Assembly (NCBI RefSeq): GCF_016583785.1
Contig: NZ_NRRU01000001.1
Coordinates: 1-64,000, forward strand
Length of the DNA stretch: 64,000 nucleotides
Direction of reading: 5' to 3'
Source: Rubrivivax gelatinosus
GTDB lineage: Bacteria > Pseudomonadota > Gammaproteobacteria > Burkholderiales > Burkholderiaceae_C
Position 1 is the first letter of the stretch; each line of letters opens with the position of its first letter. Both the position numbers and the translations under genes were made by a program. The notes below the pieces were generated by a model. That model made no database searches. It saw only the letters and a list, made by a program, of their open reading frames with translations, and was not told the DNA's origin. This document shows, piece after piece, positions 35,026 through 42,799 of this stretch.

Positions 35026-35723
35026 AACCGACGCCGCCGCACGTCCGGCTGGCCTGCGCGGCCGTCGCCGACGATGACGGCGCGGCCGCGCCGTCGTGGC
35101 TGTCGGCGGCCGAGCTGCAGCGGCTGGCTGCGATCGCCGCGCCGCGCCGGCGGGCGCAGTTCGTCGCCGGCCGCCGGCTGCTGCGGCGCCTGCTCGCCGC
35201 CGGCTACGGCGGCGATGCTGTCGCCGACTGGGTGCTGACCGCGGGCGAGAACCGGCCGCCGACGGTCGAATGCCGCCCGGCCGGTGCGCCGGCGGCGCTG
35301 TTCGTCTCGATCACGCACAGCGGCGGGCTCGTCGCCTGCGCGGCTGCCGAAGCGCCGGTCGGCATAGACCTGGAACTGCCGCGCCGGCCGCGTGACCTGG
35401 ACGCGCTGGCCGGTGCCGTCTTCGGCGCGCGGGAACACCGGGCCTGGCTGGCGCTGGACGCGGTGGCGCGGGCGTCGCGCTTCCACACGATCTGGACGCT
35501 GAAGGAGGCCTGGTTCAAACGCCGCGGCGAAGGCCTGGACCTGAAGCGCCTGCCGACGCTGCAGGCCGAGCCCGCGGCGCACGGCGAGGGCCGGGTCTGG
35601 CAGGGCGGCGGCGCCACGCTGGCGCTGCTGGCGCCGGCCGACGCCGGCATCGTCTGGCTGCAGCCGGCCGAGGCCTTCGGCGGCGAGCCGCAGCGCTGGC
35701 AGCTGGTGCCTGACGAGGGCTGA
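35022..35723 (+). CDS. 4'-phosphopantetheinyl transferase, APE cluster (probable CTG start)
   Basis: An Sfp-type enzyme that attaches phosphopantetheine to the cluster ACPs. Motifs are VGIDLELPRRPRDLDALA (Mg2+ site) and WTLKEAWFKRRGEGLD. The open frame has no ATG, GTG or TTG near its 5' end: the first codons that make sense start with the CTG at 35022, whose CTGA overlaps the previous stop exactly as ATGA and GTGA do elsewhere in the cluster. That gives 233 residues, normal for the family. CTG starts are rare, so this start is a proposal. It is the last gene of the plus-strand block. Confidence 0.87.
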   Translation: MKPTPPHVRLACAAVADDDGAAAPSWLSAAELQRLAAIAAPRRRAQFVAGRRLLRRLLAAGYGGDAVADWVLTAGENRPPTVECRPAGAPAALFVSITHSGGLVACAAAEAPVGIDLELPRRPRDLDALAGAVFGAREHRAWLALDAVARASRFHTIWTLKEAWFKRRGEGLDLKRLPTLQAEPAAHGEGRVWQGGGATLALLAPADAGIVWLQPAEAFGGEPQRWQLVPDEG

Positions 35724-35780
35724 GGCTGCAAGGCACCCGGCGTCGCGAGCGCGACTGCAGGCGAGCGCGGCGGCGCGGGT

Positions 35781-37757
35781 TCAGTCCCGGGGCGGCCGCA
35801 CGAAAGACAGCGGGTCGCGCCGCAGCCGGCGAGCGATGGCCGCGGCGATGCGTTTGCGCTCGCGCACCTGGATGCCGCGCGAGCGTGCCGCGACCTTGAA
35901 CGCGAGCCAGAAGCTGACGCTGACGTTGAGCACGCCGGTCAGCACGATGCCGGCCACGCACCACCAGAAGGCCGGCAGGCGCAGCACGTCCAGGCCGAGC
36001 GCGCCGGCGGCCGCGGCCAGCTGGCCGGTGGACAGCGTCACGTGGCGCACCTCCAGCGGCAGCGCGAAGAACGAGGCCAGCGCCGGTACCAGCCCCAGCA
36101 TCATGCCCAGCGAGACGTTGGCGACGATGCCCGAGACGTTGCGCCGCCACCAGGCCGCCCAGCGCTGCGCACGCAGCGCACCCAGACGGGCGACGAAACG
36201 CGGGTTCCAGGCGATCGCGCTGTCCAGCCGGTGGTAGACGAACCAGTTCTCGGCCCAGCCGGCGACGAGCGAACTGGAGAACAGCAGCACCCCGGTGAAG
36301 GCGGCGTAGACCAGCGTCGGCCCGAGCAGCGTCAGCGAATGCAGCACGTACTCGGCCTGGTGTTCGCCCACCAGCGGCACGCCGAACAGGCCTTCCCAGA
36401 CGAGCTGGATCGCCAGCGCCAGCGGGCCGCAGACGGCGAGGTTGCCGATGATGCCGGCCGCCTGCGAGCGGATCAGCTGCGCGACGCGGTCGACGAAAGC
36501 CTCGACCTCGGCGTCGCCTATGCCGGCCGTCAGCTGCTCGGCCATCGCCGGCGCCGTCATCGCCGGCTGCTTGGTCGCCACCGTCCAGTGCAGCAGCATG
36601 ATCAGCACGAAGCTGGCGGCGTAGTTGGCGCCGGCCCAGAAGCCGTTCCAGAACGCCGCCAGCCCGAGCGCGCCGATCGCGAACTTCAGATAGGTGGTGC
36701 CGGCGATGACGGCGCCGCCGCCGGCCGCGGCGCGCAGCATCGCGCGCCACTCGGCGCCGTTGCGCGTGATGTAGTGGGCGCCGGTCTCGGCGCTGCGTTC
36801 GGCCACCTGGCGCGCCAGCAGCGAGTAGTGGCGCGCGAGCAGCCGGCGCAGGCCGCGTTCGTCTTCGGCCACGTGCAGCAGCTCCAGCACCAGCGCACGC
36901 AGCTCGGCCAGCGGCGCGGGCGCGAGCACGCAGTTCAGCAGCGCCTCGATGCGCAGCGTGCGGCAGCGCATCTGGTCGAGCTCGTAGACGATGTCGACCG
37001 AGACGCCGTACTCCTCCAGATGGCCGGTGACGCTGTCGGCGGCCTGGCGGCAGGCGTCGAGCAGCGCGCGCAGGAAACTGGCTTCGCGCAGCGCGTCGGC
37101 GTGGCGGCCTTCGGCGACGGCTTCGCGCACCGCGTCGGCGGCACGCGTGAGCTGGCGGAAAGGCTCGGCCGCCAGCGCCTGGCGGTCCATGCGCCGGCGC
37201 AGCGGCGGCAGGAAACCGCTGGAGTGCACCGCGCTGACGAGGATCGTGATCGCGTCCAGCATCGCCGGGCGCCAGCCGCTGGCGTCGCCCGGGGCGATCA
37301 GCGCCGCGACGCGCTGCAGCGTGGCGTCGTCGAGCTGGGCGATCCAGTGCATGTCCTCGGGGCGGAACAGCAGCTGGAAGAGTTCGGCCAGGTCGGGCGT
37401 GTCGGGGGTCTGCGGCAGCCACTGCACCCGCAGCCGGCGGCCGACCTCGCCGAACAGCGAGTGGCGCGCGCCGAAGCCGAACTCGGCGAAGAGCGAGGCC
37501 TTGTCGATCTCGCGCCAGAAGCGCTCCAGCATCTGCTGCAGCCGGGCGCGGAACTCGGGCTGGGTCTCGGCCGCCTTCAGCAGCAGGCCCAGGCGCGCGA
37601 GCTGCGGTGCGACCGAGGCGTCGGCGCGGGCGCGGCCCTTGGCCGGCGCGTGGCGCAGCCATTCGAGCAGGCGCACCAGCCAGAGGTGGCGTTCGGCCTG
37701 GCCGGCCTTCGGATCGGCGGCGTTGACGAGAGCGCTCAGGTCCCAGGTGGGCGTCAT
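35781..37757 (-). CDS. 'Site-specific recombinase' family membrane protein (PF10136 type)
   Basis: A 658-residue protein matching what databases call the site-specific recombinase (SpecificRecomb) family of beta- and gammaproteobacteria. It has an N-terminal all-helical soluble part (residues 1-300, e.g. [19 protein letters not shown]) and a C-terminal half with several membrane helices ([67 protein letters not shown]). I see no tyrosine- or serine-recombinase catalytic motif, so the recombinase name should be doubted. It lies 16 bp downstream of apaG on the same strand and converges on the aryl-polyene cluster. Confidence 0.82.
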   Translation of the reverse strand: MTPTWDLSALVNAADPKAGQAERHLWLVRLLEWLRHAPAKGRARADASVAPQLARLGLLLKAAETQPEFRARLQQMLERFWREIDKASLFAEFGFGARHSLFGEVGRRLRVQWLPQTPDTPDLAELFQLLFRPEDMHWIAQLDDATLQRVAALIAPGDASGWRPAMLDAITILVSAVHSSGFLPPLRRRMDRQALAAEPFRQLTRAADAVREAVAEGRHADALREASFLRALLDACRQAADSVTGHLEEYGVSVDIVYELDQMRCRTLRIEALLNCVLAPAPLAELRALVLELLHVAEDERGLRRLLARHYSLLARQVAERSAETGAHYITRNGAEWRAMLRAAAGGGAVIAGTTYLKFAIGALGLAAFWNGFWAGANYAASFVLIMLLHWTVATKQPAMTAPAMAEQLTAGIGDAEVEAFVDRVAQLIRSQAAGIIGNLAVCGPLALAIQLVWEGLFGVPLVGEHQAEYVLHSLTLLGPTLVYAAFTGVLLFSSSLVAGWAENWFVYHRLDSAIAWNPRFVARLGALRAQRWAAWWRRNVSGIVANVSLGMMLGLVPALASFFALPLEVRHVTLSTGQLAAAAGALGLDVLRLPAFWWCVAGIVLTGVLNVSVSFWLAFKVAARSRGIQVRERKRIAAAIARRLRRDPLSFVRPPRD

Positions 37758-37773
37758 CGGCGCGCGCGGATGC

Positions 37774-38148
37774 TCAATGCAGCATCCCGGGCGAGACGAG
37801 CTGGAACTCGGGCACCTCGGCCTCGAAGGGGTGGGCGTCGGCCGTCATGCAGAAGAAGGTGCCGCGCATACGTCCGTGGGGCGTGGCGATCAGCGTCCAG
37901 CTGGTGTATTCGAAGCTCTCGCCGGGTTTGAGCAGCGGCTGATGGCCGACGACGGCCAGGCCGCGCACCTCTTCGACGCGCTCCTGGGCGTCGGTGACGA
38001 TCCAGTGGCGTGCCACCAGCTGGGCGGCGACGTCGCCGGTATTGCGGATCGTCACCGTGTACGAAAAACCGAACGGGCCGTCGGGTGGCTCCGAACGGTC
38101 CTCCAGGTATTGCACCGTGACGCTGCAGTCGAACCGGGCTTGGGCCAT
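37774..38148 (-). CDS. apaG: ApaG protein (Co2+/Mg2+ efflux protein family)
   Basis: A 124-residue FnIII-like ApaG protein of normal length with family features ([59 protein letters not shown]). In Salmonella ApaG affects cobalt resistance and magnesium efflux; the mechanism is unclear. It is divergent from rpe across 33 bp, the usual neighbour in Burkholderiales, so the two promoters must nearly overlap. Confidence 0.95.
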   Translation of the reverse strand: MAQARFDCSVTVQYLEDRSEPPDGPFGFSYTVTIRNTGDVAAQLVARHWIVTDAQERVEEVRGLAVVGHQPLLKPGESFEYTSWTLIATPHGRMRGTFFCMTADAHPFEAEVPEFQLVSPGMLH

Positions 38149-38181
38149 CGGGGGATTGTAGGCAGCGACCTAGAATTCCCT

Positions 38182-38844
38182 ATGACCACCTATCGCATCG
38201 CACCCTCGCTGCTGTCGGCCGATTTCGCCCGCCTGGGCGAGGAAGTCCGCGCGGTCGTCGCCGCCGGCGCCGACTGGATCCACTTCGACGTGATGGACAA
38301 CCATTACGTGCCGAACCTGACCTTCGGGCCGATGGTCTGCCAGGCGCTGCGCAAGCACACGACGGTGCCGATCGACGTGCACCTGATGGTGCAGCCGGTG
38401 GACACGCTGGCCACCGCCTTCGCCAAGGCCGGCGCCGACCTGGTGAGCTTCCACCCCGACGCCAGCACGCACGTGGACCGCACGCTGCAGCTGATCAAGG
38501 CCGAAGGCTGCCAGGCGGGCCTGGTCTTCAACCCGGCCGAGCCGCTGGACGTGCTGGAGTGGGTGATCGACAAGGTCGACCTGGTGCTGATCATGAGCGT
38601 CAACCCGGGCTTCGGCGGGCAGAGCTTCATCGAGAGCGCGCTGAGGAAGACGGAGCAGGCGCGCAGGATCATCGATGCTTCCGGCCGCGACATCCGGCTG
38701 GAGGTGGACGGGGGCATCAAGGTCGACAACATCCGGCGCGTGGCGGATGCGGGGGCCGATACCTTTGTCGCGGGGAGCGCGATCTTCGGGCAGGCGGACT
38801 ACGCCGCCGTCATCGCGGCGATGCGGGCGGAGTTGGCGCGCTGA
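38182..38844 (+). CDS. rpe: Ribulose-phosphate 3-epimerase
   Basis: A 220-residue TIM-barrel enzyme interconverting ribulose 5-phosphate and xylulose 5-phosphate. Signatures are [60 protein letters not shown] and [11 protein letters not shown], with the metal and phosphate ligands in place. In related genomes rpe is usually close to gph and trpE; here about 10.8 kb (islet, liv operon, other genes) lies between. A palindromic element begins 81 bp after the stop and may act as its terminator. Confidence 0.95.
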   Translation: MTTYRIAPSLLSADFARLGEEVRAVVAAGADWIHFDVMDNHYVPNLTFGPMVCQALRKHTTVPIDVHLMVQPVDTLATAFAKAGADLVSFHPDASTHVDRTLQLIKAEGCQAGLVFNPAEPLDVLEWVIDKVDLVLIMSVNPGFGGQSFIESALRKTEQARRIIDASGRDIRLEVDGGIKVDNIRRVADAGADTFVAGSAIFGQADYAAVIAAMRAELAR

Positions 38845-38925
38845 GGTTCTTGTCGCGCCGCTGCTGCTTGCTCCGCGGCGCGGATCTGATGGTGGAGAGT
38901 TCGCGGTGCGCCCGCATCGGCGCGA

Positions 38926-39028
38926 GAGCCGGCCGGCGGGGCGTGTCCCTGCGTTCATGTCCCCCGGGCGGGCTGCGCCCGCCCTCCTCCTAATACTTCA
39001 CTCCGGGACACGCCCCGCCGGCCGGCTC
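38926..39028. repeat. Palindromic element, copy 1 (variable stem, conserved 45-bp core)
   Basis: A perfect 24-bp inverted repeat (38926-38949 with 39005-39028) encloses a 55-bp loop. The middle 45 bp (38955-38999) is identical, in reverse complement, to 41705-41749. The core holds its own hairpin (GGGCGGG, 5-nt loop CTGCG, CCCGCCC) and ends with TCCTCCTAATACTTC. Stem arms are unrelated to those of copy 2 but equally self-complementary. It lies after rpe at the left edge of the low-GC islet. Function unknown; candidates are a REP-like or mobile element, or a terminator with an inserted core. Confidence 0.85.
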
Positions 39029-39114
39029 CGAGGTGGGGAGGGGCGCTGCCCGCGGTATGCAAGCTGAGTGGAGTCGCTGGAGTCCGTTGGCTGTGGGTGC
39101 AGCTGGGGCCTGTG

Positions 39115-39606
39115 TCACTTGCTGACCAGCGACTCGCACGGTATTCGCTTCATGTTGAAGTCGATTCCGCGCAAAGCTCCATTGCGCAGGCCCTCTATCC
39201 TGGCGGCCAGGCGATTTCCCGGCAGAGCCTTGTAGATGACGCGTTGAGGAAAGTCGTGTTGAGCGTTCTCGAAGGTGACCGAGTTCTCCGCAACGCTGGT
39301 TGCGGTGAAGGTTGTTTCCTTCTGGCGCGATGGCAGCGCCACATAGACGAGTTTGCCTGCTGAATCCTGTCGAATCTGGAGAAACTCGTGCTCGACCGTT
39401 TCGCCGCCCCTCACTGTTCTTGCTGCACCGAGCATCGTGCCGCCGGCTGGCGGCATCCAATGTTCCCCCGAGCCGGGTTCACCAGATTCCGACGCCCAAC
39501 AACCAGCGAGCCAGCTCAGGGCGGATATTTGACTTTCCTGCGCGGGTGCGACGGTGGGCAGGCAGGCCAGAAAGACACTGGCAATAGCGGCTGGGGCGTA
39601 GCGCAT
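39115..39606 (-). CDS. DUF6265 family secreted protein
   Basis: A 163-residue protein with signal peptide (APAAIASVFLACLPTVAPAQ) and a lipocalin-like domain: LSWLAGCWASESGEPGSGE, EHWMPPAGGTMLGAARTV, TFENAQHDFPQRVIYK. I assign it to DUF6265 from memory of that pattern; biochemical role unknown. It is the leftmost gene of the low-GC islet (last in its reading direction) and is followed by GCCAACGG (39084-39091 on the plus strand as CCGTTGGC), a motif also found after the neighbouring nitrilase-like gene. Confidence 0.8.
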   Translation of the reverse strand: MRYAPAAIASVFLACLPTVAPAQESQISALSWLAGCWASESGEPGSGEHWMPPAGGTMLGAARTVRGGETVEHEFLQIRQDSAGKLVYVALPSRQKETTFTATSVAENSVTFENAQHDFPQRVIYKALPGNRLAARIEGLRNGALRGIDFNMKRIPCESLVSK

Positions 39607-39682
39607 GGGGGCCTTTCCGATGCCTGGCGAGTTTGTGAAGAGGTCCGATCACGGCTCATCGCCTCGACCGTTGGCGGTGGCC

Positions 39683-40456
39683 TCACTGCGGGTGCCAACT
39701 GAAAGTTCGCTCGCCGAGCGTGAAGATGCCAATGCCTGACTCCTGCATGGGGAGGCGAAACAGAACCTCCCCGTCCGGATTGGCAACGACACTTCCGCCG
39801 GCGTCCACACTCTCTTCCGGTCGGTTCAGGGCGTTCGGCCAGTTCGTGTGTACGACATACGCTCTCGTCGCTGCGGCCAAGCGTTGAATGTCCCGCACGT
39901 ACTCGGGTGGATCGGTTCTGGGCGTATCTGGGTCCTGGCGCAAGGCGCCCGGAACAAAGATCAAATCAACCGTTCCCGGCGGCAGCTCGGAGCGCACGTG
40001 ATCGAGGTCAGTGACTTCGCGGCAGATTACAGCGGAGCAGCGCAGGCCCTGGATTGACCCGACCGGTCGAATTGATCCTCTGGCAAAGAAGGTGGCTTCC
40101 GGATCGGTGAGGCCGCGCTTCGGAACTTCGGCCGTGATCATGCCCTGCTCGTCAATGAGCAGGTGGGTATTGAACTTGGTCCGGTCGGAGCCGAAGGTCG
40201 GGGCGCCGACTGCGACACCGAGGGATAAATGGGCGGCGAGGGCCCGGATTCGTTCGACGGCCGGCCGGACGAGATTCGCGCGGGCCTCTCTGCCGATCTC
40301 GCGGTGGAAGCCTGTCACTGCAAGTTCGGAGAACCCGCAGACCTGCGCCCCTTTGGAACTGGCAAAGTTCATCGCGCGCTCGATCGAGGCAGTGTTCTCG
40401 GCGGTGGTCCAGTGCATTGCGATTTGTGCGATCGCGATCTTGGGCGACGTCAGCAT
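39683..40456 (-). CDS. Carbon-nitrogen hydrolase (nitrilase superfamily)
   Basis: A 257-residue amidase-type enzyme with the Glu-Lys-Cys triad in order: GFSELAVTGF (Glu ~44), EVPKRGLTD (Lys ~115) and SAVICREVTDLDHV (Cys ~146). The substrate cannot be told. Base composition is visibly poorer in GC than the flanking genome and the codons look foreign, which fits a transferred gene. It is transcribed with the other islet genes on the minus strand. Start ATG at 40456; a gap of about 215 bp separates it from the zinc-ribbon gene. Confidence 0.85.
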   Translation of the reverse strand: MLTSPKIAIAQIAMHWTTAENTASIERAMNFASSKGAQVCGFSELAVTGFHREIGREARANLVRPAVERIRALAAHLSLGVAVGAPTFGSDRTKFNTHLLIDEQGMITAEVPKRGLTDPEATFFARGSIRPVGSIQGLRCSAVICREVTDLDHVRSELPPGTVDLIFVPGALRQDPDTPRTDPPEYVRDIQRLAAATRAYVVHTNWPNALNRPEESVDAGGSVVANPDGEVLFRLPMQESGIGIFTLGERTFSWHPQ

Positions 40457-40574
40457 GCGGACGATGGGTTGGGCGGTGTGATGAGGATGCAGGCAAAGAT
40501 CTGATCACTGCGAAGCCAGAAGAAATCGGGGATCCGCTGGCCCTTGCCGGTGTGGTTCGGACCGAACGACGGGC

Positions 40575-40662
40575 GTCGTCGCTAGCAACAGCAGGTACCT
40601 GAGCCGTTGAGTACTTGCCTCTTGCCGGTGCGTGTCCGTGGCGGCCGAATTGTTAGACGACG
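40575..40662 (-). other. attC-like recombination site remnant
   Basis: Thirteen bases after the stop of the zinc-ribbon gene (minus-strand reading) comes GTCTAACAATTCGGCC. It fits the start of integron attC sites (R'' box RYYYAAC, commonly followed by AATTC). The other end is degenerate: GTTGCTAGCGAC about 70 bases on could pair partly (GTT/AAC plus GTCG/CGAC). No integrase gene is in the window. Treat as a candidate only. Confidence 0.35.
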
Positions 40663-40671
40663 CTGAGGCTG

Positions 40672-40929
40672 CTACGAGCGGCATAGATTCCAATGGAACA
40701 GGTCTTGGAAGTCGTCGCAACACGGGGCGCAGATCCAGCGATTTCGATCTTCGGTGCTCCATCCATCATGGAGGGTTCCGGGCTCGGACGCCATGAACTT
40801 GTCCGAGCAGAATTCGCAATGATCGTGGTCGTTATCAGGATTCGCCGGAGAGTAAGAACGCCATACCAGCGTGATGCCGCGCAGGTGATGCCCCTGGTTG
40901 GTAAGTCGCCAATCGTTCGGTGCGCGCAT
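40672..40929 (-). CDS. Small zinc-ribbon protein of unknown function
   Basis: An 85-residue protein with two CxxC knuckles (DHCEFCSDKFM and WICAPCCDDF) about 30 residues apart, separated by a conserved-looking acidic/aromatic stretch (GWSTEDRNR). This should bind one zinc. Orphan proteins of this type are common in integron cassettes and similar islets, as I recall; function unknown. Lower GC than the genome. A competing frame at 40505-40762 on the same strand shows no recognisable features. ATG at 40929. Confidence 0.68.
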   Translation of the reverse strand: MRAPNDWRLTNQGHHLRGITLVWRSYSPANPDNDHDHCEFCSDKFMASEPGTLHDGWSTEDRNRWICAPCCDDFQDLFHWNLCRS

Positions 40930-41077
40930 TTCTCGCTGTCAATGTTCGAGGTGAGGCGTGGGCGACGGGCAGCAGACTCGCCTGCTCGATGGATGATGGG
41001 GCACTCCTGGAAGCGGGTGGGCGGACTTGCCGTCGGGGCTCGCCTCGACCGAAGGGGTAGGCCTCAGCACATGTGCC

Positions 41078-41539
41078 TCAGATAAACTTGCGCATAAGTG
41101 CATTGTGAATCTCAACTCCGCGGACAACAGGAACGCGTTGCTCGACGATCTGAAAACCAGAGTGCGCGAAGAAGGGCTGAGCTGTTCTGCTGACGTCCGA
41201 GGTTAGTTCGGTGATTTGATGGCGCTTTGCTTCGGACTCAAGAACTGCCATGAGCGCGCTGCCAATACCTTGCCGAGGGTGCCGACCCGAAACAAAGAAG
41301 TGGTCGATGTACCCGTTCTGCTGGACATCTGCGTAGCCGACCAGTGCTCCCTCAAGCTCAGCAACGAACGGATTGATCACGCGAATTCGGTTTGCCCAGA
41401 CTTCTTCATCTAGAACCGCTGGTGCCCAAGCATTGATTTGCTGTTCCGTGTAGTCTCGGCTGGCGATGAGGTGAATCGCCGAGTGGTAGATCTCGAAGAG
41501 TGCTGGCTCTTCGCCTGGATTGAAGCGGCGGATGCGCAT
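41078..41539 (-). CDS. GNAT family N-acetyltransferase (YafP/ElaA-like)
   Basis: A 153-residue acetyltransferase using acetyl-CoA. The fold is clear from FNPGEEPALFEIYHSAIHLI, VAELEGALVGYADVQ, IDHFFVSGRHPRQGIGSALM (the CoA loop is HPRQGIGS) and SRTAQPFFAHSGFQIVE. It resembles the YafP group; the acceptor is unknown. It has lower GC and less biased codons than the surroundings. Rightmost gene of the islet, so first in its transcription. After its stop lies CGGTCGAGGCGA (41040-41051), repeated after the nitrilase-like gene. Confidence 0.85.
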   Translation of the reverse strand: MRIRRFNPGEEPALFEIYHSAIHLIASRDYTEQQINAWAPAVLDEEVWANRIRVINPFVAELEGALVGYADVQQNGYIDHFFVSGRHPRQGIGSALMAVLESEAKRHQITELTSDVSRTAQPFFAHSGFQIVEQRVPVVRGVEIHNALMRKFI

Positions 41540-41839
41540 CTCGAGAGGACTCCGAAAAGGAGGCGCCGAAAGCGGCGTCGGTTACAGATGATTCTGAGCC
41601 CGCGCACCAGAGCCTTCAATCTGCCACCCGCCTTCGAGGGGAGGGACGAGCGTGGCGAACAGCTCTCGCACCGCCCGCCGCGGGCGTCGGGTGGCCGGTG
41701 TAGGGAAGTATTAGGAGGAGGGCGGGCGCAGCCCGCCCGGGGGACATGACCGGAACCGGCCACCCGGCGACCGCGGCCCGCGCCGACGGTGGCGCGCCGG
41801 CCGGCGTCAACCAGTGGAGCCAGAAGCGAGGGGGAGCTT
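41540..41839. other. Gap between the GNAT gene and livM
   Basis: A 300-bp region with no gene I can support. It holds palindromic element copy 2 (41677-41777) and, near 41560-41580, a short hairpin (GGCGCC, loop GAAAGC, GGCGTC) upstream of the GNAT start. That hairpin resembles the central stem of some attC sites but could equally be chance or a terminator. No clear promoter seen. Confidence 0.4.
41677..41777. repeat. Palindromic element, copy 2 (inverted relative to copy 1)
   Basis: Arms 41677-41699 and 41755-41777 form a 23-bp stem with 21 Watson-Crick pairs, one G-T wobble and one mismatch. The loop is again exactly 55 bp (41700-41754), with the 45-bp core at 41705-41749 in the opposite orientation to copy 1. 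The stem sequence is unlike copy 1. It closes the right edge of the low-GC islet, 62 bp from the end of livM. Confidence 0.85.
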
Positions 41840-42799
41840 TCAGCCCCCCGCCGCCGCCCGCGCCAGCTTCCTCCGCTGCATCCACGCCAGCGCCTCGCCG
41901 ACGAACCCGCGGCGGAAGGCGACGACGCAGGCGACGAAGATGCCGCCGATGATCACCGTCACCCAGGAGCCGACCCGGTCGGCCAGGAAGTTCTGCAGGC
42001 CGATGATCGTGAAGGCGCCGATCACCGGGCCGGCGAAGGTGCCCATGCCGCCCAGCAGCGTCATCAGCACCACCTCGCCCGACAGCGACCAGTGCGCGTC
42101 CGACAGCGTCGCGAAACCCAGCACCAGCGTCTTCAGCGAGCCGGCCAGCCCGGCGATCGCCGTGCTCAGCACGAAGGCCAGCAGCTTGTAGCGGTCGACG
42201 TCGTAACCCAGCGAGATCGCGCGCGGTTCGTTCTCTCGGATCGCCTTCAGCACCTGCCCGTAAGGCGAATGCACGATGCGGATGATGGCGGCGAAGACGG
42301 CGACGAAGACCGCCAGCACGACGTAGTACATCACCCGGTCGTCGGCCAGCGGCAGCACGCCGAACAGCTGGCCGCGCGGCACGCCCTGCAGCCCGTCCTC
42401 GCCGCCGGTGAACGGCGCCTGCAGGAAGACGAAGTAGACCATCTGCGCCAGCGCCAGCGTCACCATCGCGAAGTAGATGCCCTGGCGGCGGATCGCGATC
42501 AGCCCGACCAGCAGCCCCACCGCCGCGGCGATCAGCGTGCCGGCGACGATGCCCAGCTCCGGCGACCAGCCGGCGCTGCGCACCAGCCAGCCGGTCGAGT
42601 AGGCCGCCGCGGCGAAGTAGGCCGCGTGGCCGAAGGACAGGAGGCCGGTGTAGCCCAGCAGCAGGTTGAAGGCGCAGGCGAAGATCGCGAAACACAGCGC
42701 CTTCATGATGAAGATCGGGTAGATGCCCAGCCAGGGCGCGGCCAGCAGCAGCACGAGGCCCAGGCCCCAGCCGAAGTGCGCCATGCGTTCGCGGTCCAT
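41840..42799 (-). CDS. livM: Branched-chain amino acid-type ABC transporter permease LivM
   Basis: A 319-residue inner-membrane permease of the LivM type with about nine to ten helices. Signatures are FNLLLGYTGLLSFGHAAYFAAAAYS, RRQGIYFAMVTLALAQM and the cytoplasmic EAA-like loop GQVLKAIRENEPRAISLGYD. With LivH it forms the pore for an amino acid or aromatic-acid substrate. Its ATG overlaps the livH stop by one base (TGATG). Last gene of the iclR-livGFJHM operon. Confidence 0.93.
   Translation of the reverse strand: MDRERMAHFGWGLGLVLLLAAPWLGIYPIFIMKALCFAIFACAFNLLLGYTGLLSFGHAAYFAAAAYSTGWLVRSAGWSPELGIVAGTLIAAAVGLLVGLIAIRRQGIYFAMVTLALAQMVYFVFLQAPFTGGEDGLQGVPRGQLFGVLPLADDRVMYYVVLAVFVAVFAAIIRIVHSPYGQVLKAIRENEPRAISLGYDVDRYKLLAFVLSTAIAGLAGSLKTLVLGFATLSDAHWSLSGEVVLMTLLGGMGTFAGPVIGAFTIIGLQNFLADRVGSWVTVIIGGIFVACVVAFRRGFVGEALAWMQRRKLARAAAGG

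Noticed and set aside
35781-37757. PF10136 'recombinase' as the enzyme mobilising the palindromic elements
   Set aside because: No recombinase catalytic motif seen, and the family is a conserved chromosomal membrane protein; adjacency is not evidence.
40505-40762. 85-codon minus-strand frame in the islet
   Set aside because: It overlaps the zinc-ribbon gene and the attC-like site, and shows no conserved-looking features; the zinc-ribbon frame is better supported.
38845-41839. Islet as a classical insertion sequence or transposon
   Set aside because: No transposase, resolvase or integrase gene is visible and no target-site duplication was found at the outer edges of the palindromic elements.
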